Source: Papaver somniferum
Taxonomy: Eukaryota; Streptophyta; Magnoliopsida; Ranunculales; Papaveraceae
Direction: 5' to 3'
Assembly (NCBI RefSeq): GCF_003573695.1
Contig: NC_039368.1
Location: 82,908,374 to 82,972,373 of the forward strand
Length of the DNA stretch: 64,000 nucleotides
Shown here one piece after another: positions 1 to 11,230 of the stretch; the first letter of the stretch is position 1; each line of letters starts with the position of its first letter. The notes beneath the pieces were generated by a model. It was not told the origin of the DNA and did no database searches. It saw only the letters and a list, made by a program, of their open reading frames with translations. Made by a program: the position numbers and the translations under genes.

Positions 1-965
1 TTTTCCGAGATGATGTGTCCTAGAACTATTCCTGAATTCACCATAAAATGGCACTTTTCCCAATTTAGAACAAGGTTCCTTTTCTTACATCTGGACAGCA
101 CAAGGGTAAGATGTCTTAAACATTTATCAAACGAAGAACCGAACACGGAGAAATCATCCATGAAGATCTCGAGAAAACTATCTATCATGTCAGAAAAAAT
201 GCTCATCATGCATCGCTGAAAAGTAGCAGGTGCATTACACAACCCAAAGGGCATGCGTCTATAAGCAAATGTCCCAAAGGGACACGTGAACGTAGTTTTT
301 TCCTGATCTTCTGGTGCAATGTGAATTTGGTTATAACCGGAAAAGCCATCTAGAAAACAGTAGTGACTGTGTCCAGACACACGTTCTAGCATTTGGTCTA
401 TGAAAGGGAGCGGGAAGTGATCCTTCCTAGTTACTGTGTTCAACTTTCTGTAGTCGATACATACTCGCCATCCTGTGGTTGTACGTGAAGGGACTAACTC
501 ATTCTTGTCGTTCTGAACTACAGTAATGCCTGACTTCTTAGGCACAACTTGAATGGGACTAACCCATTTACTATCTGGTATTGGGTATATGATACCCGCA
601 TCAAGTAGTTTCAGGATTTCTCCTTTGACTACATCTCTCATGTTAGGATTAAGTCTCCTTTGCATTTCCCTAGATGGTTTGGCATTCTCTTCGAGATTAA
701 TGTGGTGCATGCAAATGGTGGGGCTTATTCCTTTGAGGTCTGAGATGGTCCATCCTAAGGCCTCTTTGTGTTCCTTAAGTACTTCTAAAAGCTTACTTTC
801 CTGTTCCGTGTCTAAACATGATGAAATAATGACAGGTAAGTATCAGAAGAACCTAGGAATGCGTACTTCAACGTACTAGGCAATGTTTTCAATTCAAGCT
901 TGGGTGGCTCAACAATGGATGGAATGAGCTTGGAATCAGAGAGTAAGGGTGGTTCCACTTCATAT
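1..965 (-). pseudogene. pol fragment, reverse transcriptase N-terminal half (left Athila copy)
   Basis: This is the minus-strand RT region of the left copy, cut by the window edge. The catalytic tract FMDDFSVFG is encoded at about 136-170 with the MDD methionine codon at 159-161, as in the right copy at 9709-9711. Bases 1-830 match 9551-10380 with only about one visible difference. From about 836 small indels appear: the left copy has lost a base in the GACAGGTAAG stretch relative to the right copy, and near 970 the sequence differs again, so RT is out of frame with the protease upstream. RNase H and integrase of this copy lie outside the window. Confidence 0.85.
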
Positions 966-1677
966 TTCTTTCAGTGACGTCCATTTGAGGTACAGATTCG
1001 AGCAGAGATAGGACGTCACTACAGTATGCATCATCATAGGAATCTGAGTTAAAGTTCTCCATACATGCTTGAAAGGGGTCGACGGATAGAATGTTAGTCA
1101 ACGAATCTTGTATTAATCCTTCAATCATATTAACTTCATGCACATCATCATCATCAAGATTCACAGGTTGTTGACTAATATCGAACACATTCAATTCTAC
1201 CGTCATGTTGCCAAAAGACAGTTTCAACACTCCATTACGACAATTAATGATTGCGTTGGACGTAGCCAAGAAAGGACGTCCTAAGATGACAGGAATGTGA
1301 CAGTCTGGGTTTTGTACAGGTTGAGTGTCTAAGACAATGAAGTCTACGGGAAAATAGAATTTGTCAACCTTGATCAAAACGTCTTCGACCACTCCACGAG
1401 GAATCTTGACAGATCGGTCTGCCAGTTGTAGAGTGATAGATGTTGGCTTCAACTCCCCAAGACCTAACTGCTCATAAACAGAATATGGCAGAAGGTTAAC
1501 ACTTGCACCTAGGTCTAATAACGCTTTATTGACCGTGTGTTCTCCTATAGTGCAAGAAATTGTTGGACATCCTGGATCCCTAAACTTGGGTGGAGTTTTG
1601 TTCAGAATGATGGAACTCACCTGTTCAGCTAAGAAAGCACGTTTGTGCACATTAAGCTTGCGCTTTTGAGTACACAA
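889..1677 (-). pseudogene. Athila aspartic protease domain, left copy
   Basis: The translation holds a retropepsin-type active site DLGAS (residues about 55-59) followed by [15 protein letters not shown] and, further on, the second conserved element ILGRPFLAT, as in Ty3/gypsy proteases. The first codon of the open frame is TTG, so this is an internal piece of a longer Gag-Pol frame rather than a gene with its own start. The acidic DDDDVHEV stretch is in frame here, whereas the right copy is broken at exactly this spot. The left copy goes out of frame instead near base 970, before RT. It would normally cut the Gag-Pol polyprotein in the virus-like particle; in this copy pol cannot be made in one frame. 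Confidence 0.85.
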
Positions 1678-1689
1678 GTCTTTGAGGAA

Positions 1690-2890
1690 TTTGCATATGC
1701 AGGGATTTGCCTAATTGCTTCAAGAAAAGGAATGTTGATGTTGACTCTTTGAACAGATCTAACATCTCATTATAGGGTACTTTTCTGTTGATAGATCAAT
1801 CTTTGAGGAAATGGGGCAACAGGAGAATGAGTTGGCAAAGGGACATTCACAGCAGTAGAATTGTCAGGCTTTCCAACTTGCTCAGATTCTTTGGTTTTCT
1901 GGGGTTGTGGAGACAGCGTGGAATTTGTATCAGATTCATTAGGTTCGCCCACGTTGTTCTCGATGACTTTACCACTTCGGAGGGTGGTAATGGCATGGAC
2001 TTGATCGGGTGAGGTTTCAGTGCAGATGTTGTGCCTGTTTGAAATATCCTCTTTGGATTTTGTTGGGGTTGGCTAGGAAGTGTACCCTTTTCTCTCTCGC
2101 TCATGGAATCGCAGATTGACCCATCTTTTGATCAAGATTTTTCTGACCTTGCACCAGACTCTGGACCATCTCCTCTAGGGCGGATAATCTCTTGTCGGTA
2201 TTGTGTTGAGGATATGATTGTTGTTGAGAGTTTGATTGTTGTTGAGGGTTCCTAGGATATTGATAACCTTGATTGTTCTGAGATCCCTGATTGTTTTGAT
2301 AGCTCTGATTGGGTTGAGATGGTCCTCCCTGAGTGGGTCCTTTGGACCATGAAAAGTTAGGGTGGTTTCTCCATCCTGGATTGTAGGTCTGTGAATAGGG
2401 GTTATGCTCTTGTTTTTGAAACATGGCATGTGCCTGTTCAAGCCTAGATTCCTGGACTGCAAGCAAATCGGGGCAATTTTGGAATTGATGGTTGGGATCG
2501 TTACAAGCGGCACATACAGACAAACGAAACGCAGAGTTCCACAAATTTCATGATGGATTGAGGCTGTAAAGCATAAAGCCAGGCCTTTGCCTTATCTTTC
2601 AGGGAGAAAGGAAAGAGCCTTAACTTTAGGGTTTCTTCGAGACATTTGAGTGAAACGCAGAGTTCCACAAATTTCCTCGAATTCTTCTCACGTGGTGGTA
2701 CGGGTTTTTCATTCTCAACACCTCTAAAAATAGGAAGCATCGGTATTGTGCTCGATTTCAGCTCATAATGGCCATTATCCTCGGGTAGCACAATACAAGA
2801 AGGTTGACTGGGCTCTAGTTTGGGTACATATAATCTTGAGGGTACGGGGTTTCTCCCATTGTTTCGTTTGTTTGATCTGGGCTGTCTACC
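1690..2890 (-). pseudogene. Athila gag, left copy, frameshifted and internally deleted
   Basis: The capsid N-terminal part is recognisable in pieces (MLPIFRGVENE, LKLRLFPFSLKDKAKAWLY), then a zinc knuckle CAACNDPNHQFQNC (CX2CX4HX4C), then a Q/N-rich low-complexity tail (SQNNQGYQYPRNPQQQ) and a proline-rich linker to the protease. Many one- to few-base differences from the right copy break the frame, for example around 1690-1800, 2090-2190 and 2690-2900. As in the right copy, the middle and end of capsid are missing between QSIMK and the knuckle. The junction carries a 24-bp copy (2526-2549) of sequence also present at 2652-2675. Confidence 0.8.
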
Positions 2891-3934
2891 TCAGAACTCA
2901 GAATTCGATAGGTTCTTCTTGATTAATTCTAACAAGTTCTGTTTGTTTGGTCCTCTATAGGTCACAATCATGTCCTTGTAGGTACACTCACTAACAGTTG
3001 GTCAGACAAGCAATCGGAAACATTTGGCCCACAAGGGTTACGAAGATTTGGTTTTGAATGGGTGTTGGACTAACAAGGGATTTGGTTTTTTTTTTTGGGT
3101 TAAAATTGGGCTTTGGAAAATTTTTTGAACTAAACCTAGCATAAATTAGCACAACCCATAAAAGAAAATAAACAATAATAATAAATTAAGACAAGCCCAT
3201 CAAAAGAAAATGAAAAAGAAAAGAAAAAATAAAAGAAAATAAAGACAAAAATATTACAGTCCCAAAGCAAAGAGAAAGAAAAAGAAAATAAGGAAAATAA
3301 AAATTAGACAATCCCAACTAAATAATTAAATTATTATTACAAGCCCGAATTTGAATTTAAATGAGGCCCAAGTGGGTTAACTCATGGTTAGGCTTACTTG
3401 ATTTTTGGAGGGAAGCCCAAAAATAGGCTTTTGGTCCCCTTTTAGTTGCACAGCCCAGTTGGGCTTTAGGATCGTCCTAAGCAGCTTCGCGCTCAAGCCA
3501 GCAACAACAGGTCGAACAGAGCCCAGCAGCAACAGCAACGAAGCCCAGCTCACAGAAGACACGAGCCCAGCAACAAAAGAAGGCAGAGCCCAGCAGCACT
3601 TGGCAAGCCCAGTTCAGTTGAAGTTGGTGAAGCCCCAGTTCAGAGAAGTACAAGCCCACCAGTAGAAGGCAGAGCCCAGCAGCTTCAGTTGGCTAAACCC
3701 AGTTTGCTTTGGCTTGGCAGCAGCAGGCTTGGTTCACCAGCTCCAGCAACAGCAGCGGCAGCAGCAACTCAGTGGCACCTGCAAGTGAACAAGAGTGCAA
3801 TGATCTCAGGAGACAGCTTCAAGCACGCAAGGCCACAACAGCTTCAAGCACAGCAAGGCCACAACAAGGAGACAGCTTCAAGCACAACAAGGCCACAGAA
3901 CAGCAATGAAAACTTCAAAAATATGGCAGCCAGC
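2891..3934 (-). other. Untranslated leader of the left Athila copy
   Basis: Non-coding leader between PBS and gag. The gag-proximal part (about 3060-3370) is a biased A/G-rich tract on the plus strand (repeated AAAGAAAATAAA-like words). The PBS-proximal part (about 3480-3900) is rich in CAGCAGCAACAG-type trinucleotides and repeated AGCCCAG words. Open frames here are products of these simple repeats, not genes. The right copy at 12393-13476 is the same sequence with small indels. Confidence 0.7.
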
Positions 3935-3949
3935 TCCCGGCACGCGCCA
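3935..3949 (-). other. Degraded primer binding site of the left Athila copy
   Basis: Plus-strand bases TCCCGGCACGCGCCA occupy the place of the 18-base PBS seen intact at 13477-13494 (TCCCCGGCAGCGGCGCCA). At least three bases are missing, so pairing to the tRNA-Asp 3' end would be impaired. The adjoining AAAACT spacer and the LTR end TGGTGTGAAA are preserved. Confidence 0.75.
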
Positions 3950-3955
3950 AAAACT

Positions 3956-5891
3956 TGGTGTGAAAATGGGGTTGCACACAAAACTTGCAAGTATACAAGG
4001 CCAAGCTTTATAGTATAGGGATGAGTAGGGGTTAGTCCACAGGGAGTGGAAGCATACAAGAAATTTTCCTAAGCTATCAATGGGTGCAAAGCACTATGTC
4101 AGTGAGCAAAGCAAGGTAATGTGGCAGATGCAAGGAACTAAAACAGTTAACAAAGCAAAGCAGTTAACACAAGATGGCAGCACAGCAAAGATTAAATGGC
4201 AGAGGATATAAAATAACAATAGCAGGGAACCAAGGCTGTAAGCCAAGGGAAGGGGGAGTTTGTGCACTGATTTCAGTGCACAACAACTTCAAAATGCAAG
4301 AAAAACAGTGAAGGAAGGTAAATTTAGCAGGGAACAAAATAGAACTGAAATTATAAGTGATTGCAAAGGATTTGTGGTTAAGCCAAGGCTTAGGATCCAC
4401 CTTGTGTCCTAATCAAACAACATATTTCTAGGTTGAGTTGAAAATCCTATGCATACATCTAGAATGGGAGGAAAACTAATTTGCTCACTAGTTTGCCCCT
4501 AGCATTGACTGTCTTTTGACAGAACAATCAATCACAGGCACTATGAGCATTAATCTCTTCCCAATGCTCAAGCAAAACAGGGAAAGGAGTTAACTATCCT
4601 AGCAACTTGTCATTTGACAGTGCATAAGGATTCAACTGAGCCTTAGCTGCAGTGAATTAGCTCATGCTAGACATGAGTATAACAACAGTATTCATCAAAT
4701 AAGCTAAATTAAGATACAACATGAACACATGTTGCACACAATCAACTGTAGCTAAAATGGAATTTGGAAAATGAAAATTGATTGCAAATATTGTTCACTG
4801 GCTAGCCCAGAGATGATTTCTACAACACCCATAACATCAATTTATAGTTTTTTACAAAACCCTAAATTTCTACAAACCCTAAATTGAAAATCCCCAAATC
4901 AGCAGGATTAGGGTTTCGATAAATAAAATTAACTCACCCTCTGATGCAAATAGACTCGACCCATGCTTGTACTTCTCCTCCTCTGCTAATCCTCTACTCG
5001 AATTTCTCCCAAATTTTGTCTTCTCTTCACTGTGGTGAATCCCTGGTTATGTCTTCTTGGTAGCATCAAAAATCAATGCTAAGAACAAGACATACACGAC
5101 TAGGGAAGAGGTAGGCGATGGTGGTGGTTTCCTTGTGGTCGTGGTGGAGATGGAGACGGCGGAGCAGACATGGCAGTGTCTGCCATGGTCGGGGGAAGAG
5201 GAGAAATTTGGGGGAAGTTTATTTGGGTAAGAAGAGAGTGGGTGTTTGTTTTGGGTCGATGGGTTTGATGCTTAGGTGTTGAGCGGGCGCATCCATTTTG
5301 ATGATTTGCGAAGCTCAGCGGTAGGATGATGAGATGGTAGGTGGATCCAACGGCGATACGGAGGTAAGCGTGGAGCGACCGTCGGATGAAGGGATGTAGC
5401 AAAACGGACGACCCAAGATGGAGATGGGCGTTGCGATGTAAAGCGGGGGCTTCGGAGTTTGATGTGCGATGATGGAGCGACCGTAGGATGCTGAAATGCT
5501 TCGATCTGACGGCTGAAATCCGAGACGGGCTTGGATAGTGGAAATGTGTTTGAGTAAGGGTTTTGGGCCTTGGGTATGACAAGCCCATATCTTCTTTAAG
5601 GACAATTCTTCTTCTTCAAGACCATTCCTAGCCTCTTGGTTTTGTGCACAACGTTCTTCGCGGCTTCCTTGCGTAATTTCTTCCGGCTTTTCACCACTCT
5701 TCAGCTCTTTTCCGCTCCGCAAGTCATCCATACTTATATTATTACCTAAAAATGCAAAATTAAGTAAGAAAAATTTATTCTTGAAAACAATGAAAATACA
5801 GAATATGGGATAAAATGTAGAATTAATGCACAAAAGATGAGTTAAATGCCAAGAAAAATATATAGAAATATGCACTTTTTAGCACTCATCA
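3956..5891 (-). repeat. Shared middle LTR of the Athila tandem
   Basis: The LTR spans 1936 bp and, read on the minus strand, starts TGATGAGTGC and ends CACACCA. It is almost identical to the LTR at 13501-15442; visible differences are a 4-bp indel in GTTATGTCTTC/GTTATGTTTGTCTTC and a few small changes near 5735-5830. On its right it abuts a polypurine tract, so it is the 3' LTR of the right element. On its left it abuts a leader with a PBS remnant, so it is also the 5' LTR of the left element. A 162-codon open frame inside (5100-5588) recurs in the other LTR because the LTRs are copies, not because it is a gene. Confidence 0.9.
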
Positions 5892-5908
5892 AATACCCCC
5901 AAACCTGA
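5892..5908 (-). other. Polypurine tract next to the 3' LTR
   Basis: Minus strand reads CAGGTTTGGGGGTATT directly before the LTR start TGATGAGTGC. This is the expected place for the plus-strand DNA primer of a Ty3/gypsy element. The same tract precedes the 3' LTR of the plus-strand relative at 42065-42080. Confidence 0.85.
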
Positions 5909-7562
5909 ATTTTACTTGTCCTCAAGTAAAACAAAACTAAGGAAATCCTACCTATACCACTGTCGCTGGTCTCTCGAATGCATTTAGCGTATGCACTAAG
6001 CCTTTTAAACCACTAAGTGTCCCTAGTGGACGAGTTGAAGTCTCGTGAAGGTTTGCTTAGAACGTACCTACAAAGTTCTAGGTCAAAATATAAGCTCAGA
6101 TTCCATCAAATGTGACATGTGCAAGTCAGTTAAGCTCACAGCAAAATGGAGATGTCAATCTAGCTATCGAAGGCACAATCCTAGCACTGATAACAAATAA
6201 AGACATGTGATAAGAGTGTAAAGTGTATCTACACATGTGTAAAGAAAGATCGGATGTTATGACTACTAATCACCAAGAGATAGTTTCTCAGGCTAAGAAC
6301 CAAGGTCGAAATCTAGCTAGCTGTCCGGACTTTACGAGAATTGTGAATGAGTTGGAGGTATTTCACAATTACTCGCGTTGTACATCAATGGCATACACCC
6401 TCCTTGCTTATTACAATGAAACAACAAAATGACTTTACATGACTCTTATTTACATTGACTACTCTCTTTTATTTTTGGAACAAGAGAGGATGGAATTGAT
6501 AAATACTTGATTTTTTTTTTATTTTCTGATATTTTTTTTTTTTTGAATATATACATCGTTTTTTTTTTTTTTTTTTTTTTTTGCACAAGAACTTGAAATT
6601 GATTTTTACATATGGTAGCTCTTTTGATACATAACAAAAAGAAACAAAAAAAATGACACTTTGCAAGAGGTAGCCCTTTTTGATGCACCCAGTTAAATTC
6701 GATGGTTGTCTTTCTTAATGTAACCTCCACCTTCTATCCCAACCAACCAAAGAACAAGCTAGTCAAGTTTCGTTCAGTATTCTAAAGTGATTGGCAATCG
6801 TGACTTCCTATCAAACACCTTGAAGATCGAGGCCATACATGTATTGGTAGATCGTGCGCGTGCAAATTTCTTATCACTATGTGAATTGTGCTAGAATCAG
6901 GGTGCCTAAATATCTAGACTAAGACTCCTAAAATTACATATTTGCACAAGAGTCAACATTTCAAGGTAAATGAGCTCCATTTTTATGATTTTTTAATTTT
7001 TTATTTTTTATTTTGATTTTTCAATTTTTTTGGAATTTTTCAATTTTTTCAAAAAGATGGAGTTTTGTTTTCAATTATGGCATATTATCGTGGTATCTAC
7101 TCTATACCCCCAAACCTAAACTAAACATTGTCCTCAATGTTTCAAAAATGGAAAAATTATAACAACAATAAGAGGAACATGCTAGTAGAGTAAAAGGAAG
7201 AGAATACCCGATTTCGGCGAAAGCAGATTAAAACTCCGTTATCCAAGGCAAAACTCCAACATATTCGGAGTCACAATGGATGAGCACAAAATATATACAA
7301 AAGGAAATTTAACTAACACATTATCTACAAGAAAATTTGGTTTTTAATGGGATTGGACTTTTTGGGAAAAATTTGGTTTTGTCGGGAGACATTTGGTTTT
7401 GATGGGAAAAAGAAAAATTTTGGTTTTTAGGGAAACATTTGGAAAACTTTGGTTTTTATGGGAGAAAAACATTTGGTTTTGATGGGAAAAAAAAAATTTT
7501 GGTTTTTAGGGAAACATTTGGAAAACTTTTTGGTTATTTAGGGAAAGAGTGGACCAGTTTAG
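5909..7562 (-). other. 3' non-coding region of the Athila element
   Basis: No supported gene lies between integrase and the LTR. The stretch is shared with the plus-strand relative (about 40690-42080 read in the other direction). It contains poly-T tracts around 6510-6590, which are poly-A in element sense and produce spurious lysine-rich frames. A second polypurine-like motif GGTTTGGGGGTATAGAG lies at about 7095-7115, preceded by a GAGGACAATG word like the one before the true PPT. The 6930-7080 part is AT-rich low complexity. Confidence 0.75.
7320..7545 (-). repeat. Short tandem repeat of about 80 bp in the Athila 3' region
   Basis: Units beginning ACATTTGGTTTTGATGGG start at 7389 and 7469 (80 bp apart). 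They are built from smaller words of the form TTTGGTTTTnnnGGGAAAA. A related single stretch is present in the plus-strand relative around 38700-38915. Confidence 0.75.
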
Positions 7563-7849
7563 TCCACATAGACCGGGTCCTCCAGGTTGGTTGTTTCAAT
7601 GTCGGGTGGGAATGGTTCAAGGAATGGCTTCAATCTCTGCCCGTTGACTTTGAAAATGTTCTTGTTGGAGACATCTTCTAGCTCCACAGCTCCATGAGGG
7701 TAAACTGTGCGTACTAGGAACGGACCCTTCCATCTGGAACGCAGTTTTCCCGGAAAAAGATGTAACGGGAGTCATACAGCAAAACTTTCTGACCAGGAGT
7801 GAAGGATTTGCGCAGAATACGCTTATCATGAAACATCTTCATCTTCTGC
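7563..7849 (-). pseudogene. Athila integrase C-terminal tail, out of frame
   Basis: Translation in shifted frames gives the usual gypsy integrase tail: a basic beta-rich segment with RWKGPF and [20 protein letters not shown], then a proline-rich end. It lies downstream of the integrase core on the minus strand but not in the same continuous frame, so at least one indel separates them near 7850. In family members this module binds DNA and helps target integration. Confidence 0.7.
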
Positions 7850-8830
7850 TTATATAACTTGGCACTCATAAGCCTCATTTCTCAATTCTTCCAACTCGTT
7901 GAGTTGAAGTTTCCTTTGAATTCCAGCTTCGTCCAGAGAGAAGTTCAGCTCTTTGATTGCCCAGTAGGCACGATGTTCTAATTCCACAGGTAGATGGCAC
8001 GGCTTTCCATACACTAGACGATAGGGGGACATGCCAATTGGTGTCTTATAAGCTGTTCTATAGGCCCACAAAGCATCATTCAATCTTAATGACCAATCTT
8101 TCCTAGACGGGTTAACTGTCTTCTCGAGAATGTGCTTAATTTCCCTATTAGAAACTTCTACTTGTCCACTCGTCTGAGGGTGGTACGGAGTAGCAACCTT
8201 GTGAGTTATGCCATACTTGCGTACTAAAGACTCAAAGTACTTGTTACGAAAATGTGAACCGCCGTCACTGATGATAGCTCTAGGGGTACCAAAACGTGCA
8301 AATATGTTTTCCTTTAGAAATGAAAGTACCACCTTGTGGTCATTTGTTCTGGTTGCTATGGCTTCTACCCACTTAGAAACGTAATCAACTGCGACTAGGA
8401 TGTACAATCTACCGTCAGAAATAGGGAATGGACCCATGAAGTCGATCCCCCAAACATCAAAAATCTCCACAATCAAAATGGGGTTCAATGGCATCATGTT
8501 TCTCCTCGAAATGCTTCCTAGCTTTTGACAGCGTTCACAAGCAACACAATAATCATGGCAATCCTTGAACAATGATGGCCAATAGAATCCACACTGCAAG
8601 ATCTTTGCAGCGGTTTTCTTGGCACTGAAATGGCCTCCACATGCTTGGTCATGACAGAAAGATATCACATCTTTCTGTTCAGTGTTGGGGACACATCTCC
8701 TAATGATTTGGTCCGGGCAGTACTTAAACAAATATGGGTCATCCCAAAGGAAATGTTTAACTTCAGCCAAGAACTTATAGCGGTCTTGTCTCGACCAACG
8801 TGAGGGCATCCCTGTAGCGGTAGTTAACAT
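7850..8830 (-). CDS. Athila integrase (core), right copy
   Basis: The 326-residue open frame contains an HHCC-type zinc-binding N-terminus (CHDQACGGH ... [11 protein letters not shown]) and a DDE core: first Asp in [10 protein letters not shown], second Asp in IISDGGSHF, Glu in [13 protein letters not shown]. The Athila-typical segment [20 protein letters not shown] follows. The first methionine lies inside what is normally a continuous Pol polyprotein. The preceding RNase H frame ends at 8824 in a different frame, so a frameshift separates them around 8824-8830. The enzyme would insert the cDNA into the host chromosome. The core itself shows no stop codon, but it cannot be made as part of one intact Gag-Pol. 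Confidence 0.9.
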   Translation of the reverse strand: MLTTATGMPSRWSRQDRYKFLAEVKHFLWDDPYLFKYCPDQIIRRCVPNTEQKDVISFCHDQACGGHFSAKKTAAKILQCGFYWPSLFKDCHDYCVACERCQKLGSISRRNMMPLNPILIVEIFDVWGIDFMGPFPISDGRLYILVAVDYVSKWVEAIATRTNDHKVVLSFLKENIFARFGTPRAIISDGGSHFRNKYFESLVRKYGITHKVATPYHPQTSGQVEVSNREIKHILEKTVNPSRKDWSLRLNDALWAYRTAYKTPIGMSPYRLVYGKPCHLPVELEHRAYWAIKELNFSLDEAGIQRKLQLNELEELRNEAYECQVI

Positions 8831-10710
8831 GTCGGCAAACCAAGGAGGTCTGATACAGACATCAATTGCTCATCAGGAAATGATTCTCTGATTAGCATGG
8901 ACTCATCAATAGACTCAATGGTTAATCTAGACAAATGATCAGCAACCACATTCTCACAACCTTTCTTATCACGGATTTCGAGATCGAATTCCTGTAATAA
9001 GAGTATCCATCGAATAAGGCGAGCTTTAGCATCCTTCTTGGAAAGAAGATACTTCAAAGCCGCATGGTCAGTGTATATGATGATCTTAGATCCTATGAGA
9101 TAAGATCTAAACTTGTCTAATGCGAAAACGACAGCAAGCAATTCCTTCTCGGTAGTTGTGTAATTGAGTTGAGTATCATTAAGGGTTTTGCTAGCGTAGT
9201 ATATCACGTATGGTAGTCTATCAACACGCTGTCCTAAAACAGCACCAACAGCATAATCAGAGGCATCACACATGAGTTCAAACGGTAGTTCCCAGTTGGG
9301 TGGTCGGACTATAGGAGCGGCGGTGAGAAGAGTTTTTAATTCCTCCCAAGCTTTCACACAAGCATCATCGAAATTGAAGGTAACATCTTTGGCGAGTAGA
9401 CTACACAGAGGTCTTGAGATTTTGCTAAAGTCTTTGATGAATCGCCGGTAAAAACCAGCATGACCTAAAAATGATCGAATTTCCCTCACAGAGCGGGGTT
9501 TTGGTAAATGTCGGATGAGGTCTACTTTAGCTTTATCTACTTCAATGCCTTTTTCCGAGATGATGTGTCCTAGAACTATTCCTGAATTCACCATAAAATG
9601 GCACTTTTCCCAATTTAGAACAAGGTTCCTTTTCTTACATCTGGACAGCACAAGGGTAAGATGTCTTAAACATTTATCAAACGAAGAACCGAACACGGAG
9701 AAATCATCCATGAAGATCTCGAGAAAACTATCTATCATGTCAGAAAAAATGCTCATCATGCATCGCTGAAAAGTAGCAGGTGCATTACACAACCCAAAGG
9801 GCATGCGTCTATAAGCAAATGTCCCAAAGGGACACGTGAACGTAGTTTTTTCCTGATCTTCTGGTGCAATGTGAATTTGGTTATAACCGGAAAAGCCATC
9901 TAGAAAACAGTAGTGACTGTGTCCAGACACACGTTCTAGCATTTGGTCTATGAAAGGGAGCGGGAAGTGATCCTTCCTAGTTACTGTGTTCAACTTTCTG
10001 TAGTCGATACATACTCGCCATCCTGTGGTTGTACGTGAAGGGACTAACTCATTCTTGTCGTTCTGAACTACAGTAATGCCTGACTTCTTAGGCACAACTT
10101 GAATGGGACTAACCCATTTACTATCTGGTATTGGGTATATGATACCCGCATCAAGTAGTTTCAGGATTTCTCCTTTGACTACATCTCTCATGTTAGGATT
10201 AAGTCTCCTTTGCATTTCCCTAGATGGTTTGGCATTCTCTTCGAGATTAATGTGGTGCATGCAAATGGTGGGGCTTATTCCTTTGAGGTCTGAGATGGTC
10301 CATCCTAAGGCCTCTTTGTGTTCCTTAAGTACTTCTAAGAGCTTACTTTCCTGTTCCGTGTCTAAACATGATGAAATAATGACAGGTAGAGTATCAGAAG
10401 AACCTAGGAATGCGTACTTCAACGTACTAGGCAATGTTTTCAATTCAAGCTTGGGTGGCTCAACAATGGATGGAATGAGCTTGGAATCAGAGAGTAAGGG
10501 TGGTTCCACTTCATATTTCCTTTTAGTGACGTCCATTTGAGGTACAGATTCGAGCAGAGATAGGACGTCACTACAGTATGCATCATCATAGGAATCTGAG
10601 TTAAAGTTCTCCATACATGCTTGAAAGGGGTCGACGGATAGAATGTTAGTCAACGAATCTTGTATTAATCCTTCAATCATATTAACTTCATCATGCATCA
10701 TCATCATCAA
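8824..10710 (-). CDS. Athila reverse transcriptase and RNase H, right copy
   Basis: The open frame has 628 residues. The RT domain contains [11 protein letters not shown], the palm tract [11 protein letters not shown] and the catalytic FMDDFSVFG (MDD at about residues 334-336). The connection and RNase H follow, with [18 protein letters not shown] (about 478-495) and [17 protein letters not shown], ending after VADHLSRL. It copies the element RNA to DNA and removes the RNA strand. The start with several methionines is an artefact of a CAT-repeat slippage near 10690-10705: the protease frame (10691-11230) ends there and should run into this one. The C-terminal end at 8824 is also displaced in frame from integrase. 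The domains themselves are free of stops. Confidence 0.92.
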   Translation of the reverse strand: MMMMMHDEVNMIEGLIQDSLTNILSVDPFQACMENFNSDSYDDAYCSDVLSLLESVPQMDVTKRKYEVEPPLLSDSKLIPSIVEPPKLELKTLPSTLKYAFLGSSDTLPVIISSCLDTEQESKLLEVLKEHKEALGWTISDLKGISPTICMHHINLEENAKPSREMQRRLNPNMRDVVKGEILKLLDAGIIYPIPDSKWVSPIQVVPKKSGITVVQNDKNELVPSRTTTGWRVCIDYRKLNTVTRKDHFPLPFIDQMLERVSGHSHYCFLDGFSGYNQIHIAPEDQEKTTFTCPFGTFAYRRMPFGLCNAPATFQRCMMSIFSDMIDSFLEIFMDDFSVFGSSFDKCLRHLTLVLSRCKKRNLVLNWEKCHFMVNSGIVLGHIISEKGIEVDKAKVDLIRHLPKPRSVREIRSFLGHAGFYRRFIKDFSKISRPLCSLLAKDVTFNFDDACVKAWEELKTLLTAAPIVRPPNWELPFELMCDASDYAVGAVLGQRVDRLPYVIYYASKTLNDTQLNYTTTEKELLAVVFALDKFRSYLIGSKIIIYTDHAALKYLLSKKDAKARLIRWILLLQEFDLEIRDKKGCENVVADHLSRLTIESIDESMLIRESFPDEQLMSVSDLLGLPTC

Positions 10711-11230
10711 GATTCACAGGTTGTTGACTAATATCGAACACATTCAATTCTACCGTCATGTTGCCAAAAGACAGTTTCAACACTCCATTACGACAATTAA
10801 TGATTGCGTTGGACGTAGCCAAGAAAGGACGTCCTAAGATGACAGGAATGTGACAGTCTGGGTTTTGTACAGGTTGAGTGTCTAAGACAATGAAGTCTAC
10901 GGGAAAATAGAATTTGTCAACCTTGATCAAAACGTCTTCGACCACTCCACGAGGAATCTTGACAGATCGGTCTGCCAGTTGTAGAGTGATAGATGTTGGC
11001 TTCAACTCCCCAAGACCTAACTGCTCATAAACAGAATATGGCAGAAGGTTAACACTTGCACCTAGGTCTAATAACGCTTTATTGACCGTGTGTTCTCCTA
11101 TAGTGCAAGAAATTGTTGGACATCCTGGATCCCTAAACTTGGGTGGAGTTTTGTTCAGAATGATGGAACTCACCTGTTCAGCTAAGAAAGCACGTTTGTG
11201 CACATTAAGCTTGCGCTTTTGAGTACACAA
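10691..11230 (-). CDS. Athila aspartic protease, right copy
   Basis: The open frame has 179 residues, with the active-site DLGAS at residues 55-59 and [19 protein letters not shown] further on. It ends in an Asp run (NLDDDDA) where a small indel in a CAT/ATG repeat throws it out of frame with RT; the left copy keeps the frame at this point. The first codon is TTG, so this is an internal polyprotein segment. Expected role: processing of Gag-Pol in the particle. Confidence 0.88.
   Translation of the reverse strand: MCTQKRKLNVHKRAFLAEQVSSIILNKTPPKFRDPGCPTISCTIGEHTVNKALLDLGASVNLLPYSVYEQLGLGELKPTSITLQLADRSVKIPRGVVEDVLIKVDKFYFPVDFIVLDTQPVQNPDCHIPVILGRPFLATSNAIINCRNGVLKLSFGNMTVELNVFDISQQPVNLDDDDA

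Noticed and set aside
5100..5588. 162-codon minus-strand open frame, identical at 14649-15137
   Set aside because: Both lie in the Athila LTR; they are alike because LTRs are copies. No domain, and a related LTR at 35837 does not keep the frame.
6446..6730. Lysine-rich open frames here and at 41251-41602
   Set aside because: Translations of poly-A/poly-T tracts in the Athila 3' region, open only because AAA codons contain no stop.
9515..10540. Plus-strand open frames across the RT region (also 10-879)
   Set aside because: Antisense shadows of the minus-strand RT and RNase H, which have clear catalytic motifs.
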